Assembly (NCBI GenBank): GCA_964620045.1 | Contig: CAZUJL010000003.1 | Location: 170,473-234,472, forward strand | Source: VFKU01 sp964620045 | GTDB lineage: Bacteria; Hydrogenedentota; Hydrogenedentia; Hydrogenedentales; GCA-2746185 | Length of the DNA: 64,000 nt | Direction of reading: 5' to 3' | Shown here: in pieces, positions 16,441 through 25,109 of the stretch | Layout: each line of letters opens with the position of its first letter | How positions within the stretch are numbered: the stretch's first letter is position 1 | The notes under the pieces: generated by a model | Told to the model about the DNA's origin: nothing | The model's database searches: none | What the model saw: only the letters and a program-made list of their open reading frames with translations | Program-made: the position numbers and the translations under genes

Positions 16441-17544
16441 ATGAACGATCGACAAGGCATCAACCGCAGAGATTTTCTTGCGCGCGCGGCGATCGCGGGC
16501 GGTGCGGCTTTCGGTGGACTCACGCTGAATGCGCGCGCCGAAGTGAAACCGGAAGTGTACGCGAAAGCCGAAGCGGCCGGATTCCCGAAACCGAAATACG
16601 TCGAGACGAACGGCATCCGAATGGCCGTGTACGAAAAGGGCGAAGGCTTCCCCGTCATCTTCAGCCACGGGTTCCCCGAGTTGGGATTCTCATGGCGCCA
16701 TCAGATCGATGCACTGTCGAAGGCTGGCTTCCGCGCGATCGCGCCGGATCAGCGTGGCTACGGCCGCACGAGCCGCCCGGAGAAAGTGGAGGACTACGAC
16801 ATCCACCACTTGACCGGCGACCTCGCGGGCATGATGGACAAGCTCGGTATTGACAAGGCCGTGTTCTGTGGGCACGACTGGGGCGGCGCGGTCGTGTGGC
16901 AAATGGCGCACCTGCACAAGGACCGCGTCGCGGGCGTCATCGGCGTGAACACGCCCTACATGCCGCGCGCGCCGATGAACCCCATCGACATGCTCAAGCA
17001 GATGCGCGGCGAGAACAACTACATCGTCTACTTCCAGCAGCCGGGCGTGGCCGACACGTTCCTGCACGACAACGTCGACAAGGCCTTCCGCGCGTTCCTG
17101 CGCAAGAGCCCGCTCACGGCGGAAGCGTTCGCGAAACTTCCGGCCGATTCGCCGATGCGTAATTTCGACATCAAGCAGATGATCGAAGCCGGCGCCGCGG
17201 GCACGGGCGGCTACGTGTGCAGCGAAGAAGAGCTGAACGTGTACATCGAGACCTTCCGCGACACGGGCTTCACCGGTGGCATCAACTGGTACCGCAACAT
17301 CGAGCGGAACTGGAAGACCACCGAGGGGCAGCCGCAGAAAATCGAAGTGCCGGCCGCGTTGTATGTCGGTGCGGAGGACGACGTGATTCTGCCGCCGTCG
17401 ATGCAGGAAGCCAGCGCGGCGCTGGTGCCGGGTCTGGAGATGCACGTCATCCAGAATTGCGGCCACTGGACGCAGCAGGAACGCGCCGAGGAATTGAACA
17501 CGATCCTGATCGGCTGGCTGACGAAACGCTTCAAGAGCGCGTAA
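16441..17544 (+). CDS. Tat-exported alpha/beta hydrolase, epoxide hydrolase-like
   Basis: A 367-residue alpha/beta-hydrolase with an N-terminal twin-arginine signal (INRRDFLARAAIAGG, then a hydrophobic stretch to NARA), so it is exported folded to the periplasm. The fold shows SHGFPELGFSWRHQ (oxyanion HGxP), GHDWGGAVVWQ with an aspartate nucleophile as in epoxide hydrolases and haloalkane dehalogenases, and a C-terminal NCGHWTQQE histidine. The cap region is rich in Tyr and Trp. GGAGGG 7 bp before the ATG fixes the start; an upstream GTG at 16426 is unlikely. A periplasmic location is unusual for this family and suggests an external epoxide or ester substrate. A terminator follows. Confidence 0.88.
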   Translation: MNDRQGINRRDFLARAAIAGGAAFGGLTLNARAEVKPEVYAKAEAAGFPKPKYVETNGIRMAVYEKGEGFPVIFSHGFPELGFSWRHQIDALSKAGFRAIAPDQRGYGRTSRPEKVEDYDIHHLTGDLAGMMDKLGIDKAVFCGHDWGGAVVWQMAHLHKDRVAGVIGVNTPYMPRAPMNPIDMLKQMRGENNYIVYFQQPGVADTFLHDNVDKAFRAFLRKSPLTAEAFAKLPADSPMRNFDIKQMIEAGAAGTGGYVCSEEELNVYIETFRDTGFTGGINWYRNIERNWKTTEGQPQKIEVPAALYVGAEDDVILPPSMQEASAALVPGLEMHVIQNCGHWTQQERAEELNTILIGWLTKRFKSA

Positions 17545-17556
17545 TTTTCACAAACG

Positions 17557-17597
17557 AAAAACCGCCGGGCCGCTTCGCAGCGCGCCCGGCGGTTCTA
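17557..17597. terminator. Bidirectional terminator
   Basis: A 10-bp stem, ACCGCCGGGC (17561-17570) with GCCCGGCGGT (17584-17593), lies between convergent genes, with AAAA on the left and TTCTATTTT on the right, so it can stop both transcripts. Confidence 0.85.
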
Positions 17598-17607
17598 TTT
17601 TCGAAAG

Positions 17608-18585
17608 TTATTCGCCGTCACCAAGCTTCACGTACTTCACGATCTCCGCGTCCAACGCTTTTTCCGCGTCTTCAATCGACGCGTACTTGCCGTCGCCGTA
17701 GTCCTTCGCCATGGTGGACACGCCCCATTCGATCGTCTTCTTCTCCGCATCCGGCACGATCGTCACGAGCTTGTCCTGCGCGGCATACGCGTCCCAACGC
17801 TCACGCACCAGCGCCCAGAACGGCGCGGTCTTTTCCCAGTAGGTCAGCGCCGGCGCGAAATCGAAATCGCTGATTCGCTTGTAGGTGTTCAGGCCCGTCT
17901 CGCGCGCGAGCACGCGGTTGCCCGCCGGGTCGAGCTTCAACTTGTAGTTGTCCTGTTCATGCGCCCAGCCGTCCGGCGTGATGCTGTGGCGGTTCTTGCC
18001 CACGATCACGTCGTAGTCCTTCTTGCGCGACGACTCACGGCGCGGCAGGGGGCGCCACGTGTCGCTCGATTCCCAGTACGAGTAACCGTTGATATGCTCC
18101 CATTTGCCGTAGCCTTCGTAGCGCGGGCTGTCGTCGACCTGCCACACGGACTGCGTCCACGTGCCGCGCACTTCCTTCTCGCTCAGGCGCACCGGCTGCC
18201 AAGTGCCCTTGCCGCGGAACTCGAGCAGATCGCGGTCCTCGAATTTCCAGTCCTGGCGCCAGTGCTTCACCACCTGCGCCTTCGGGCCCTCTTGGTCCAT
18301 CAGCAAGTGCTGCAGACTGATAAAGTCGCCGCGATCTTCCACGAGGCGCACAGTCTCAAATGCCTTCGAGATGTCCTTCTCGCTGTGGCCCGCGCTCGGA
18401 TCGAAGTTCAGCGTTTCTTCGAAGCGGAAATCGACCTCGAAATCGCCCACCATCGCGAGGATGGCCTGGCGGTCGCGCTCGAACTGCGCGTCGCCGCGCT
18501 TGGCATCCGGGGACCCGGCGACCGCCGGCAACGCCAAGGCCAGACCGGCCAAGGCGGGAACGATGACACGGGACACAGAAATCAC
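17608..18585 (-). CDS. Secreted DUF6607-like protein
   Basis: A 325-residue protein with a Sec signal peptide (VIVPALAGLALALPAVAGS). The mature N terminus, DRQAILAMVGDFEVDFRFEETLNF, matches the opening of the DUF6607 family as I recall it (AIkaMcGcfeVtFnFaETF), although the Cys-x-Cys is replaced here by Val-Gly-Asp. The rest is rich in Trp and Tyr (WEHINGYSYWESSDTW, RPLPRRESSRKKDYDVIVG) and looks like a beta-sheet, possibly lipocalin-like domain. The function of the family is not established. A promoter was not resolved; AAGGAGATTT lies before the ATG. Confidence 0.8.
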   Translation of the reverse strand: MISVSRVIVPALAGLALALPAVAGSPDAKRGDAQFERDRQAILAMVGDFEVDFRFEETLNFDPSAGHSEKDISKAFETVRLVEDRGDFISLQHLLMDQEGPKAQVVKHWRQDWKFEDRDLLEFRGKGTWQPVRLSEKEVRGTWTQSVWQVDDSPRYEGYGKWEHINGYSYWESSDTWRPLPRRESSRKKDYDVIVGKNRHSITPDGWAHEQDNYKLKLDPAGNRVLARETGLNTYKRISDFDFAPALTYWEKTAPFWALVRERWDAYAAQDKLVTIVPDAEKKTIEWGVSTMAKDYGDGKYASIEDAEKALDAEIVKYVKLGDGE

Positions 18586-18715
18586 GGAAATCTCCTTTAT
18601 TTTGGCTACAACAGCCGCGGACCGTAGTCAGATCGGAGGTGAATTTCTGTAAGGATACAGGATTATCAGTATGCAGATCAATAGATTTGATTGGAGAGCA
18701 TTTGCGAGGGTATAT

Positions 18716-20038
18716 TCAGTACGCCGCTCCGTCGCCCGTGGCTTCCGACGCGGCCAAATCGCTCAGCGCCTCGTTCAGCAGCCAGTCCAGCATCCGTGTG
18801 CGCAGCGCGATCGGCCCCTCGATGTGTCCGCCCGGGACTGTTTCGTGGCGAATCTCGTTTCCGTTGGCGTTGAGGCGGCCAATCATTTCCACGATGTAGT
18901 CCGCGTTCCAATCGCTCTGTCCATTCACGAAGGCCACGCGCGTCGTCGCCGGCAGGATCATCTCGCGATAGCCGCCGTGCGCCACCATCAGCACGCCGGG
19001 GATCGTGTTCGGCGAGTTATATGCCGCGATCCAAGCCATTTGCGCGCCGCCGCTCACCCCCGTCGTAATCGTGAGCTGTGGATGTGCCCGTAACCCGGCA
19101 GCCGTGAGAAAGTCGTATGCCGCAAGCTGCGCCTCGCGGTTATTCGGTATTTTGCAATCGTTACAGCTTGTGTTGATCACGACAATGACGACACTGTTTT
19201 TCTCGGCCCAGGTTTCATATCCGCGAAAACCGGGATTGAGTTCGGGCATCGTGATCGCCAAGACGGGAAATAACTGCGCGTCGTTTTCCGCGTACGCCAT
19301 GGGAATGTACACGTCCACGGTGCGCGGGCTTTGCCACTGTTCAAACCACGAGCCGAGGCATGGCAACTGGCGATAAATGCCTGGCCGCCACGTGGGCCCA
19401 CCCGTCGCAGGATCCAAGTCCCATTCGCTCTCCGGGATCTCATATCCCGGTTTTTCCCGCGCTGTTTCGCGTTTCGATTCTTCCTGCGCCTCGGTCTCAG
19501 CCTGTCGGGCCTGGTCGCGCTTGCCAGATGCGGCGCGCGCGTCCGCACGCCGTTGCGACTCTTCTGCGCGCTGTTGCGATGCGTCCGCAAGATCGGCCTC
19601 GCTAAACGCCGCGGCGGTTTCGCCCGGGTTCATTTGCCGCCACGCCACTGCCGCCGCGACGCCAATCGTGCCGATCCCAAGTACCGCCAGCAGCGGCAGC
19701 GTGATCCACAGGCGACGTGAGCCTCCGCGCGATTGCGGCAATGTTCCGTTGAATAGAGGCCACGGCGGCGCCACCAAATATCCTGGCGCCGTGCAGGCCT
19801 TCAGAATTCGCCGGGCGCGCGCGTCGTCGTGCTGCGTGAGGACGGCATCGCACAACTGCGCGGCGTTGACCCGATCGCCCAGCTTCACGAGGCACTCCGC
19901 CCTCGCGAGCATGATGTTTTTCGTGTTCGGCAGCGCGCGGTCGAGCGCATCCAGCAGTGCCAGCGCCTCCGCGTGTTGCCCGGCGGCGTGCAGGCGCTTC
20001 GCTTCGGCATATTGTGATTTCGGATCGATGACGCTCAT
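18716..20038 (-). CDS. TPR-like domain, membrane helix and alpha/beta-hydrolase-like fusion
   Basis: A 440-residue protein of three parts. Residues 1-85 are two or three TPR-like helical pairs (QYAEAKRLHAAGQHAEALALLDAL). Residues about 108-132 form one transmembrane helix (LWITLPLLAVLGIGTIGVAAAVAW). A charged Arg/Glu/Gln-rich coiled segment (about 140-195) leads to an exported domain with an esterase-like core: GVSGGAQMAW (GxSxG, serine about residue 325), a possible acid in NGQSDWNADY and a histidine in PGGHIEGP. The helix orientation implies a cytoplasmic TPR part and a periplasmic hydrolase. I know no named family with this order. It lies 30 bp downstream of a secreted protein gene, so the two may be co-transcribed. 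Confidence 0.75.
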   Translation of the reverse strand: MSVIDPKSQYAEAKRLHAAGQHAEALALLDALDRALPNTKNIMLARAECLVKLGDRVNAAQLCDAVLTQHDDARARRILKACTAPGYLVAPPWPLFNGTLPQSRGGSRRLWITLPLLAVLGIGTIGVAAAVAWRQMNPGETAAAFSEADLADASQQRAEESQRRADARAASGKRDQARQAETEAQEESKRETAREKPGYEIPESEWDLDPATGGPTWRPGIYRQLPCLGSWFEQWQSPRTVDVYIPMAYAENDAQLFPVLAITMPELNPGFRGYETWAEKNSVVIVVINTSCNDCKIPNNREAQLAAYDFLTAAGLRAHPQLTITTGVSGGAQMAWIAAYNSPNTIPGVLMVAHGGYREMILPATTRVAFVNGQSDWNADYIVEMIGRLNANGNEIRHETVPGGHIEGPIALRTRMLDWLLNEALSDLAASEATGDGAAY

Positions 20039-20069
20039 GCGCGCGCAGTATAGCAGCCTGTGACGGACG

Positions 20070-21491
20070 CTACTGCTCGACGGTATAGGTCAGATCGTCG
20101 AAGTAGATGAATTCGAGGTTGCCGTCAATCTGCGTGGTGATGATGCCGAAGCGGTTGAAGGTCGCGCCTTGCGCGAGCTGCTCATCCGGAATCGGCAGGG
20201 TCACGGACTCGCCGTCGAGGCTTACCGTGATGCGCGCCGGCGGCCCTGGTTCGAATTCCAGCATCCATTCGTGCGTCGACGCGTCCGGCAGGATGTGCGG
20301 GCCGTCCGCCACGCCGTTGTCTTCGCCATGCACGCGATACGCCGGTCGAAAGAAAAAACCCTCGCGGCTCGGGCCTTCCACAAATACTCCCAGAAAATCC
20401 TGCGGAATCGTCGACTTGTCGGTGCCGTTCTGCAGGCTTTTTTCGGCGTGGAACCACCCCATGAGCGTGCCGCTGTCGGACACACCGCGCACCAGACTCA
20501 CGCGCCCGCGCGCATGCAGCGGCGCCTTGAGCGTCATCTCGGCGGTGCGGTCTCCGTAAAATGCTTTTGTATCCTCGAAGCGGTGATCGCCGCGAAATAC
20601 GACACCACCCATCTCGCCCGGTTTCCCGCCCGCGAAATTGGTCGCGCTGTAGCCAAAGTCGAACCACGGCCGCACGATCCGCGCGCGATATTCGGCGGGG
20701 TTTCCGTCCGAGACCCACTGCGGGTCCGTGTCGAACGCGTATGTTTCCCCGTTGAGTATCACATCGTCGAGATACACTTCCGCGCGGTTGTCGGAAGATT
20801 TCATCACATTGAACAAGCCGAAACGATCAAAGATCGCGCCATCCTTTTTGTGATCAGCGTCGAGTTTCATCGTAGCCGTCTTTCCGTCGAAGGTGAACGT
20901 CGCGGCGCCGTTGCCGTCCGCGGCATTCGGGTCGTAGTCGAGCGACCACGTGTGCGTGCCGCCCGCGGGGAACTCGTCCATCGTGAAGCGTTCGGTGACG
21001 GGATCCATTTCCGCTATAGCACCCGCGCCCGCGCGGTAGCGATCCGTGCAGTATTCGATGTGCGCATGCAGCACGTCGCCGCGGCCATCGATGCGAATCG
21101 CCAGCGAGTTGCGCGACCGCCAGCCGTAGGAGTTTTCGTGGTTGAAAAAGCCGATGAGCACCGGACCGGTGGCGTGGCCTTCGGTGAAGGCCAGCTTGCC
21201 CGAGGCGCTGATCCGGTCGTTGAAGGTGAGTGAGTGGGGGAGAGCCTTCGCAAAGTAAGCGCGCTCGGCCGCCGTCTGAATGATCCCGCCTACCTCGCCT
21301 GGCGCGCCGCCGGCATGATCGGTCGCGCTGTAAGCGATCCGCTGGATGGTCTCGCGGCCCGGCTGATCGGCAATGCGGTTGTTGTGGCCGTCCCAACCGG
21401 GATCAGTGTCGAAATGCTCTGTGCGCATGTGTGAATCAGCAACGGCAGTTCCATAAATTACGAAAATCGCAGCTGCCGTCCAGCGCAACAT
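20070..21491 (-). CDS. Secreted protein with two tandem LamG-like domains
   Basis: A 473-residue protein with a short signal peptide (MLRWTAAAIFVIYGTAVADS). Its body is an internal duplication: DTDPGWDGHNN ... IAYSATDHAGGAPGEVGGII around residues 28-75 recurs as DTDPQWVSDGN ... FGYSATNFAGGKPGEMGGVV around 255-305. Each unit continues as a beta-rich, concanavalin-like jelly roll (RISASGKLAFTEG/ARGRVSLVRG; FTFDGKTATMKL/ITVSLDGESVTLPI). Such domains usually bind or cleave carbohydrate, but no catalytic residues can be assigned. I did not recognise a named family. It ends 31 bp before the TPR-hydrolase gene. Confidence 0.75.
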   Translation of the reverse strand: MLRWTAAAIFVIYGTAVADSHMRTEHFDTDPGWDGHNNRIADQPGRETIQRIAYSATDHAGGAPGEVGGIIQTAAERAYFAKALPHSLTFNDRISASGKLAFTEGHATGPVLIGFFNHENSYGWRSRNSLAIRIDGRGDVLHAHIEYCTDRYRAGAGAIAEMDPVTERFTMDEFPAGGTHTWSLDYDPNAADGNGAATFTFDGKTATMKLDADHKKDGAIFDRFGLFNVMKSSDNRAEVYLDDVILNGETYAFDTDPQWVSDGNPAEYRARIVRPWFDFGYSATNFAGGKPGEMGGVVFRGDHRFEDTKAFYGDRTAEMTLKAPLHARGRVSLVRGVSDSGTLMGWFHAEKSLQNGTDKSTIPQDFLGVFVEGPSREGFFFRPAYRVHGEDNGVADGPHILPDASTHEWMLEFEPGPPARITVSLDGESVTLPIPDEQLAQGATFNRFGIITTQIDGNLEFIYFDDLTYTVEQ

Positions 21492-21511
21492 GGGCGACTC
21501 CGTCCAGTAGA

Positions 21512-21898
21512 CTACAAGCGCGACTTGATGCCCTCGAGCAGCTCGATCGAACGGTCCTGATCGCCCATCACGCCGACGCGAATTTTGATCTCGCAGACTT
21601 CGCTCGTAATTCCTTCGATGTCGATCCAGATTTCCTTGTCGTCGGCGTACTTCGATTTGATGTGGGCGTTCGCGACATCGGCGGATTTCGATATCACGAT
21701 CAGTTTCTTCGATTCGAGCGTCGCGAGCGACGCGGTGTACGCCTTCTGGAGCGGCGCATTCACCTTATCCACGAGCCGGCCTTCGTGGTACATCACGCCC
21801 GCGGCCCCCGCCGCGCCGCCCACCGCCAGCGCCACGCAGCCGGGCAGTGTGCTCGCCAAAATCAACACGGCCATGACACGAATGGTGTACTTCAGCAT
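21512..21898 (-). CDS. DUF3568-type lipoprotein
   Basis: A 128-residue lipoprotein. The signal peptide ends in a good lipobox, STLPGC, so the mature protein starts at Cys22 or nearby and is lipid-anchored. After a Gly/Ala-rich stretch (GGAAGAAGVMYHEGRL) follow about 85 residues of alternating helix and strand (KAYTASLATLESKKLIVISKSADV, VCEIKIRVGVMGDQDRS), as in the DUF3568 family. The ATG at 21898 is fixed by GGGAGGAAG 7 bp upstream. The role is unknown. It lies 72 bp downstream of the radical SAM fusion gene, which is read in the same direction. Confidence 0.82.
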   Translation of the reverse strand: MLKYTIRVMAVLILASTLPGCVALAVGGAAGAAGVMYHEGRLVDKVNAPLQKAYTASLATLESKKLIVISKSADVANAHIKSKYADDKEIWIDIEGITSEVCEIKIRVGVMGDQDRSIELLEGIKSRL

Positions 21899-21969
21899 TG
21901 TGACTTCCTCCCGATCAGTCCCCGATTGGACGCCGTCCCCCGGCGCTCTATTCACGGTTATATATAGGT

Positions 21970-24555
21970 CTACGCGGTGGTAGCCGCATCCGCCAGCAGG
22001 GTGTCCCGCTTCACCACGCGCGTGGCCGCCGGATCGAGGCCCAGCAGCGCGATGATTTCTTTCGGCTTGGCGAGCTTGTCTCCGGTGGTCAACGTCGCAA
22101 AGTCGATCGCCGCGCCGCCGTTGCTCTCGCGCACGCGCAGTTCTTCGATCATCGGCCGGATGTTCAGCGCCGCGGTCTTCGGGCGTGCGTGACGGTTCCG
22201 CCCGCGCGGAGACTTCTTCATCTTCTGCTTACGGTCGATGGACACATCGTCGCTCGCCATGATCTCGTCGATGCGCGTGGCCAGCGCCGCCGCGTCCACG
22301 CCCTCGGCGTGAATCGCGTACCGCAGCCCCTGCACCTGGCTCATCAGCGACGGCGCCTTCATCGGGATTTCCTCAGCCTCATACGCAAAGAAGCCTTGCG
22401 GCAACTGCGCCTGAATCCGCGCGAGCAATTCCGCCGGCTCCACGCGCTGACTCAGCACGATGTCCATGTAGTCGCCTTCGGATTCCTCACCGACCGGTGC
22501 CGGCGTCGCAAACGCCATGCGCGGGTGTGCGTGGAAACCCTGGGAGTACGACATCGGCGCGCGCGCGCGGCGCAGCGTCCGCTGCCACGCGTTCATGAAT
22601 TCCAGATGCGATAGGAAGCGCGCCTCGCCCGTGCGGCCAATGCGCAGCTTCAACCGTTGCACGGCCTCCGGCTCGACATAGGTCGCGCGCGGCGGCGTGA
22701 CGAAGTCGCGTTCTTCGATGCGCCCGCGGCGCTGGTTCTTCAGCATGTGCTGGCAGACCTCGCGATCGCGGAAAATCACGCCGCACATGTGGCACTTGCC
22801 CGCGCGGCAATCCAGCGCGTGCTGTAGCTCCATCGCGCGGTTCCAGTCTTCCTGGAACCACTGCTTCGGCATCATCACGTCGATGTGGTCCCACGGCAGG
22901 CGCTCGTCGAGCGCGCGCTGGCGGAATTCGCCCGCGACATCGTAGTTCACGTCCTCAATCGCTTGCTTCCACGCGCCGAGGTTGCACATCTCGTCCCACG
23001 ACTCGAAGCGCGCGCCGCGTTTCCATGCCGCCTCGATCAAGTCGCCGCCGCGCCGGTCCGCGCGGGTGACGAGGCCCTCGATGAACGTCGTCGCCGCTTC
23101 GTGCCGGCCGAATTTGATGCTCGGATTCTTGCGGAAGCGCGCATCGAGAATCCGCTGGCGCCGTTCGGTCTCGTCGAGACCAATCTGCTCGGCCCACTGG
23201 AAGGGTGTAAAGGGTTTCGGCACGAAGGTCGACACGCCGAGGCGCACTTTCGCCTTCGGGTTGATCGGCTTGCCGACGGCGAGCGTCTTCTCGCATAAGT
23301 CGGCAATCGCTTCGATGTCTTCGTCGCGTTCGGTCGGCAGGCCGATCATGAAGTAACACTTCACGTGGTCCCAGCCGCGCTTGTACGCCTCCGAGGCCAT
23401 GTCGAGCAGGCCGTCGTCGGGAATCCACTTGTTGATCAGCGCGCGCAGGCGCGGCGACGCCGCCTCCGGCGCAAACGTAAGCCCGCTGCGGCGTACATCG
23501 GCCACGGCGTCCGCCATTTCCACGCTGAACGAATCCAGCCGCAGCGACGGCAGCGACACGGAGATGCGATCGCGCGCCGCGCGAGACGCCGCCTGCGCGG
23601 CAAGCTGTTTCGGCCGCGAGAAGTCGCAGGTGGACAACGAAACCAGCGCGACTTCCTCGTAGCCCGTCTTCGCCAGCGCCTCTTCCATCAGGGTGTCGAT
23701 GGTTTCGAGCGTGCGCTCGCGCACCGCGCGCGTCACCATGCCGGCCTGGCAGAAGCGGCAGCCCTGCGTGCAGCCGCGCAGCACTTCGAGCGCGAGGCGA
23801 TCGTGCACCTGCTGGGTGTACGGCACGATGTAGTTCGTCGGGAATTTCGCGTTCTGCAGATCGACGATGCGCTTGACGACTTTCGGCGCGTCTTCCTTCG
23901 GCAGGATTTGTCCGTTCGGCAGCGTCTCGAAGGGGTACAGCTCCGGCACATAGATGCCTTCGATCTGCGCGAGCGCTTGCAACTTCTCGCGGCGCGGACG
24001 GCCCTTCAGCGGCCGTATGCACTCCGCGATTTCCTTGATGATGTCTTCGCCGTCGCCGATCGCGAAGAAGTCGATGAACGGCGCGAGCGGCTCCGGATTG
24101 AACACGGCCGGTCCGCCGGCGAAGAACAGCGGCGCGTCCTCGGCGCGGTCCTTCGTGCGCACGGGGAAACCCGCGAGGTCGATGATGTTCAGGATATTCG
24201 TGTACGTCAGCTCGCTCTGCAGTGTGATGCCGATCATGTCCATGTCGGCCAGCGAATCCTTCGACTCGTTGCAGAACAGCGGCAGGCCGCGCTTGCGCAA
24301 CTCGGCCTCCATGTCCAGCCCCGGCGCATACGCACGCTCGCACCACACCCAGTCGAGTTCGTTCAGAATCGAGTAAAGGATCAGGATGCCGACGTTGCCC
24401 AGCCCGAGGTCGTACAAATCCGGAAAGATGAGCGACACGCGAAGGTCGACCGCGCGCGGGTCCTTGTGTGATGTGTTTACCTCGGTGCCGAGATAACGCG
24501 AGGGCTTCTCGACCTTCGGTAAAATGTCGTTGTAGAGCGCCTGGCTCAGGTTCAT
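21970..24555 (-). CDS. TIGR03960-type B12-binding/radical SAM protein fused to DUF2344
   Basis: An 861-residue protein combining two proteins that are separate in many genomes. Residues 1-230 include a cobalamin-binding-like region (SLIFPDLYDLGLGNVGILIL). The radical SAM domain follows, with CTQGCRFCQAG near residue 258. A cysteine-rich patch near residue 595 (CRAGKCHMCGV and DREVC) could hold another cluster or zinc. From about residue 633 the DUF2344/TIGR03936 domain starts (RIGRTGEARFLSHLEFMNAWQRTL ... SYSQGFHAHPRMAF). The ATG at 24555 begins the conserved NLSQALYNDILPKV. In some genomes the family sits near ribosome or RNase genes; the reaction is not known. mscL is divergent. Confidence 0.9.
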   Translation of the reverse strand: MNLSQALYNDILPKVEKPSRYLGTEVNTSHKDPRAVDLRVSLIFPDLYDLGLGNVGILILYSILNELDWVWCERAYAPGLDMEAELRKRGLPLFCNESKDSLADMDMIGITLQSELTYTNILNIIDLAGFPVRTKDRAEDAPLFFAGGPAVFNPEPLAPFIDFFAIGDGEDIIKEIAECIRPLKGRPRREKLQALAQIEGIYVPELYPFETLPNGQILPKEDAPKVVKRIVDLQNAKFPTNYIVPYTQQVHDRLALEVLRGCTQGCRFCQAGMVTRAVRERTLETIDTLMEEALAKTGYEEVALVSLSTCDFSRPKQLAAQAASRAARDRISVSLPSLRLDSFSVEMADAVADVRRSGLTFAPEAASPRLRALINKWIPDDGLLDMASEAYKRGWDHVKCYFMIGLPTERDEDIEAIADLCEKTLAVGKPINPKAKVRLGVSTFVPKPFTPFQWAEQIGLDETERRQRILDARFRKNPSIKFGRHEAATTFIEGLVTRADRRGGDLIEAAWKRGARFESWDEMCNLGAWKQAIEDVNYDVAGEFRQRALDERLPWDHIDVMMPKQWFQEDWNRAMELQHALDCRAGKCHMCGVIFRDREVCQHMLKNQRRGRIEERDFVTPPRATYVEPEAVQRLKLRIGRTGEARFLSHLEFMNAWQRTLRRARAPMSYSQGFHAHPRMAFATPAPVGEESEGDYMDIVLSQRVEPAELLARIQAQLPQGFFAYEAEEIPMKAPSLMSQVQGLRYAIHAEGVDAAALATRIDEIMASDDVSIDRKQKMKKSPRGRNRHARPKTAALNIRPMIEELRVRESNGGAAIDFATLTTGDKLAKPKEIIALLGLDPAATRVVKRDTLLADAATTA

Positions 24556-24652
24556 TGGGGATTTCCGGCCGGATTCCGGCGGTTTTGGGCGCATGTATTA
24601 TAGTGCCTGCGCGCACTAGGGGCAATGCGCACACCGGCGGAGGGGGGCAGCC

Positions 24653-25108
24653 ATGAAACTCATCGAGGATCTGAAAAATTTCGCACTGCGCGGCAACGTA
24701 ATCGATCTGGTCGTCGGCTTCACGGTCGGCGCCGCGTTTACGACGATTGCCAAATCGCTCGTGGACGACGTCATCATGCCGCCGGTCGGCGTGCTGATGG
24801 GTGATCTCGACTTCAAAGACATGTATGTCGTGTTGCGCGGACCCGAAGACCTCCCCGCCGGCGCCACGCTCGCCGCCGCCAAAGCCGCCGGCGCGGCCAC
24901 GATCAATTACGGCGTGTTCATCAACAACGTGATCGCCTTCGCGCTCGTTACGTTGGTGATGTTCTTCCTCATCAGCATGATCCAGAAGCTCGACAAGAAG
25001 AAGCCCGCAGCCGCCGCGGACCCGGTCACGAAACAGTGCATCGAATGCTGCACCGAAATCCCACTCGCCGCGAAGCGCTGCCCGAACTGCACGAGTCAGT
25101 TGGCGTAG
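24653..25108 (+). CDS. mscL: Large-conductance mechanosensitive channel with C-terminal zinc ribbon
   Basis: A 151-residue MscL. The gate helix FALRGNVIDLVVGFTVGAAF near the N terminus and the second helix NNVIAFALVTLVMFFLISMI are diagnostic of this osmotic-shock safety valve of the inner membrane. The C-terminal cytoplasmic bundle is replaced or extended by a zinc-ribbon-like motif, CIECCTEIPLAAKRCPNC (two CxxC pairs), about residues 126-146. This tail is known in a subset of MscL proteins. GGAGGGG before the ATG is a strong ribosome site. The gene ends 1 bp from the stop of the convergent gene. Confidence 0.96.
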   Translation: MKLIEDLKNFALRGNVIDLVVGFTVGAAFTTIAKSLVDDVIMPPVGVLMGDLDFKDMYVVLRGPEDLPAGATLAAAKAAGAATINYGVFINNVIAFALVTLVMFFLISMIQKLDKKKPAAAADPVTKQCIECCTEIPLAAKRCPNCTSQLA

Positions 25109-25109
25109 T

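Noticed and set aside
22955..24634. A 559-codon minus-strand frame overlapping the radical SAM fusion in another frame
   Set aside because: Same strand, but shifted frame of a clearly conserved protein; no family resemblance.
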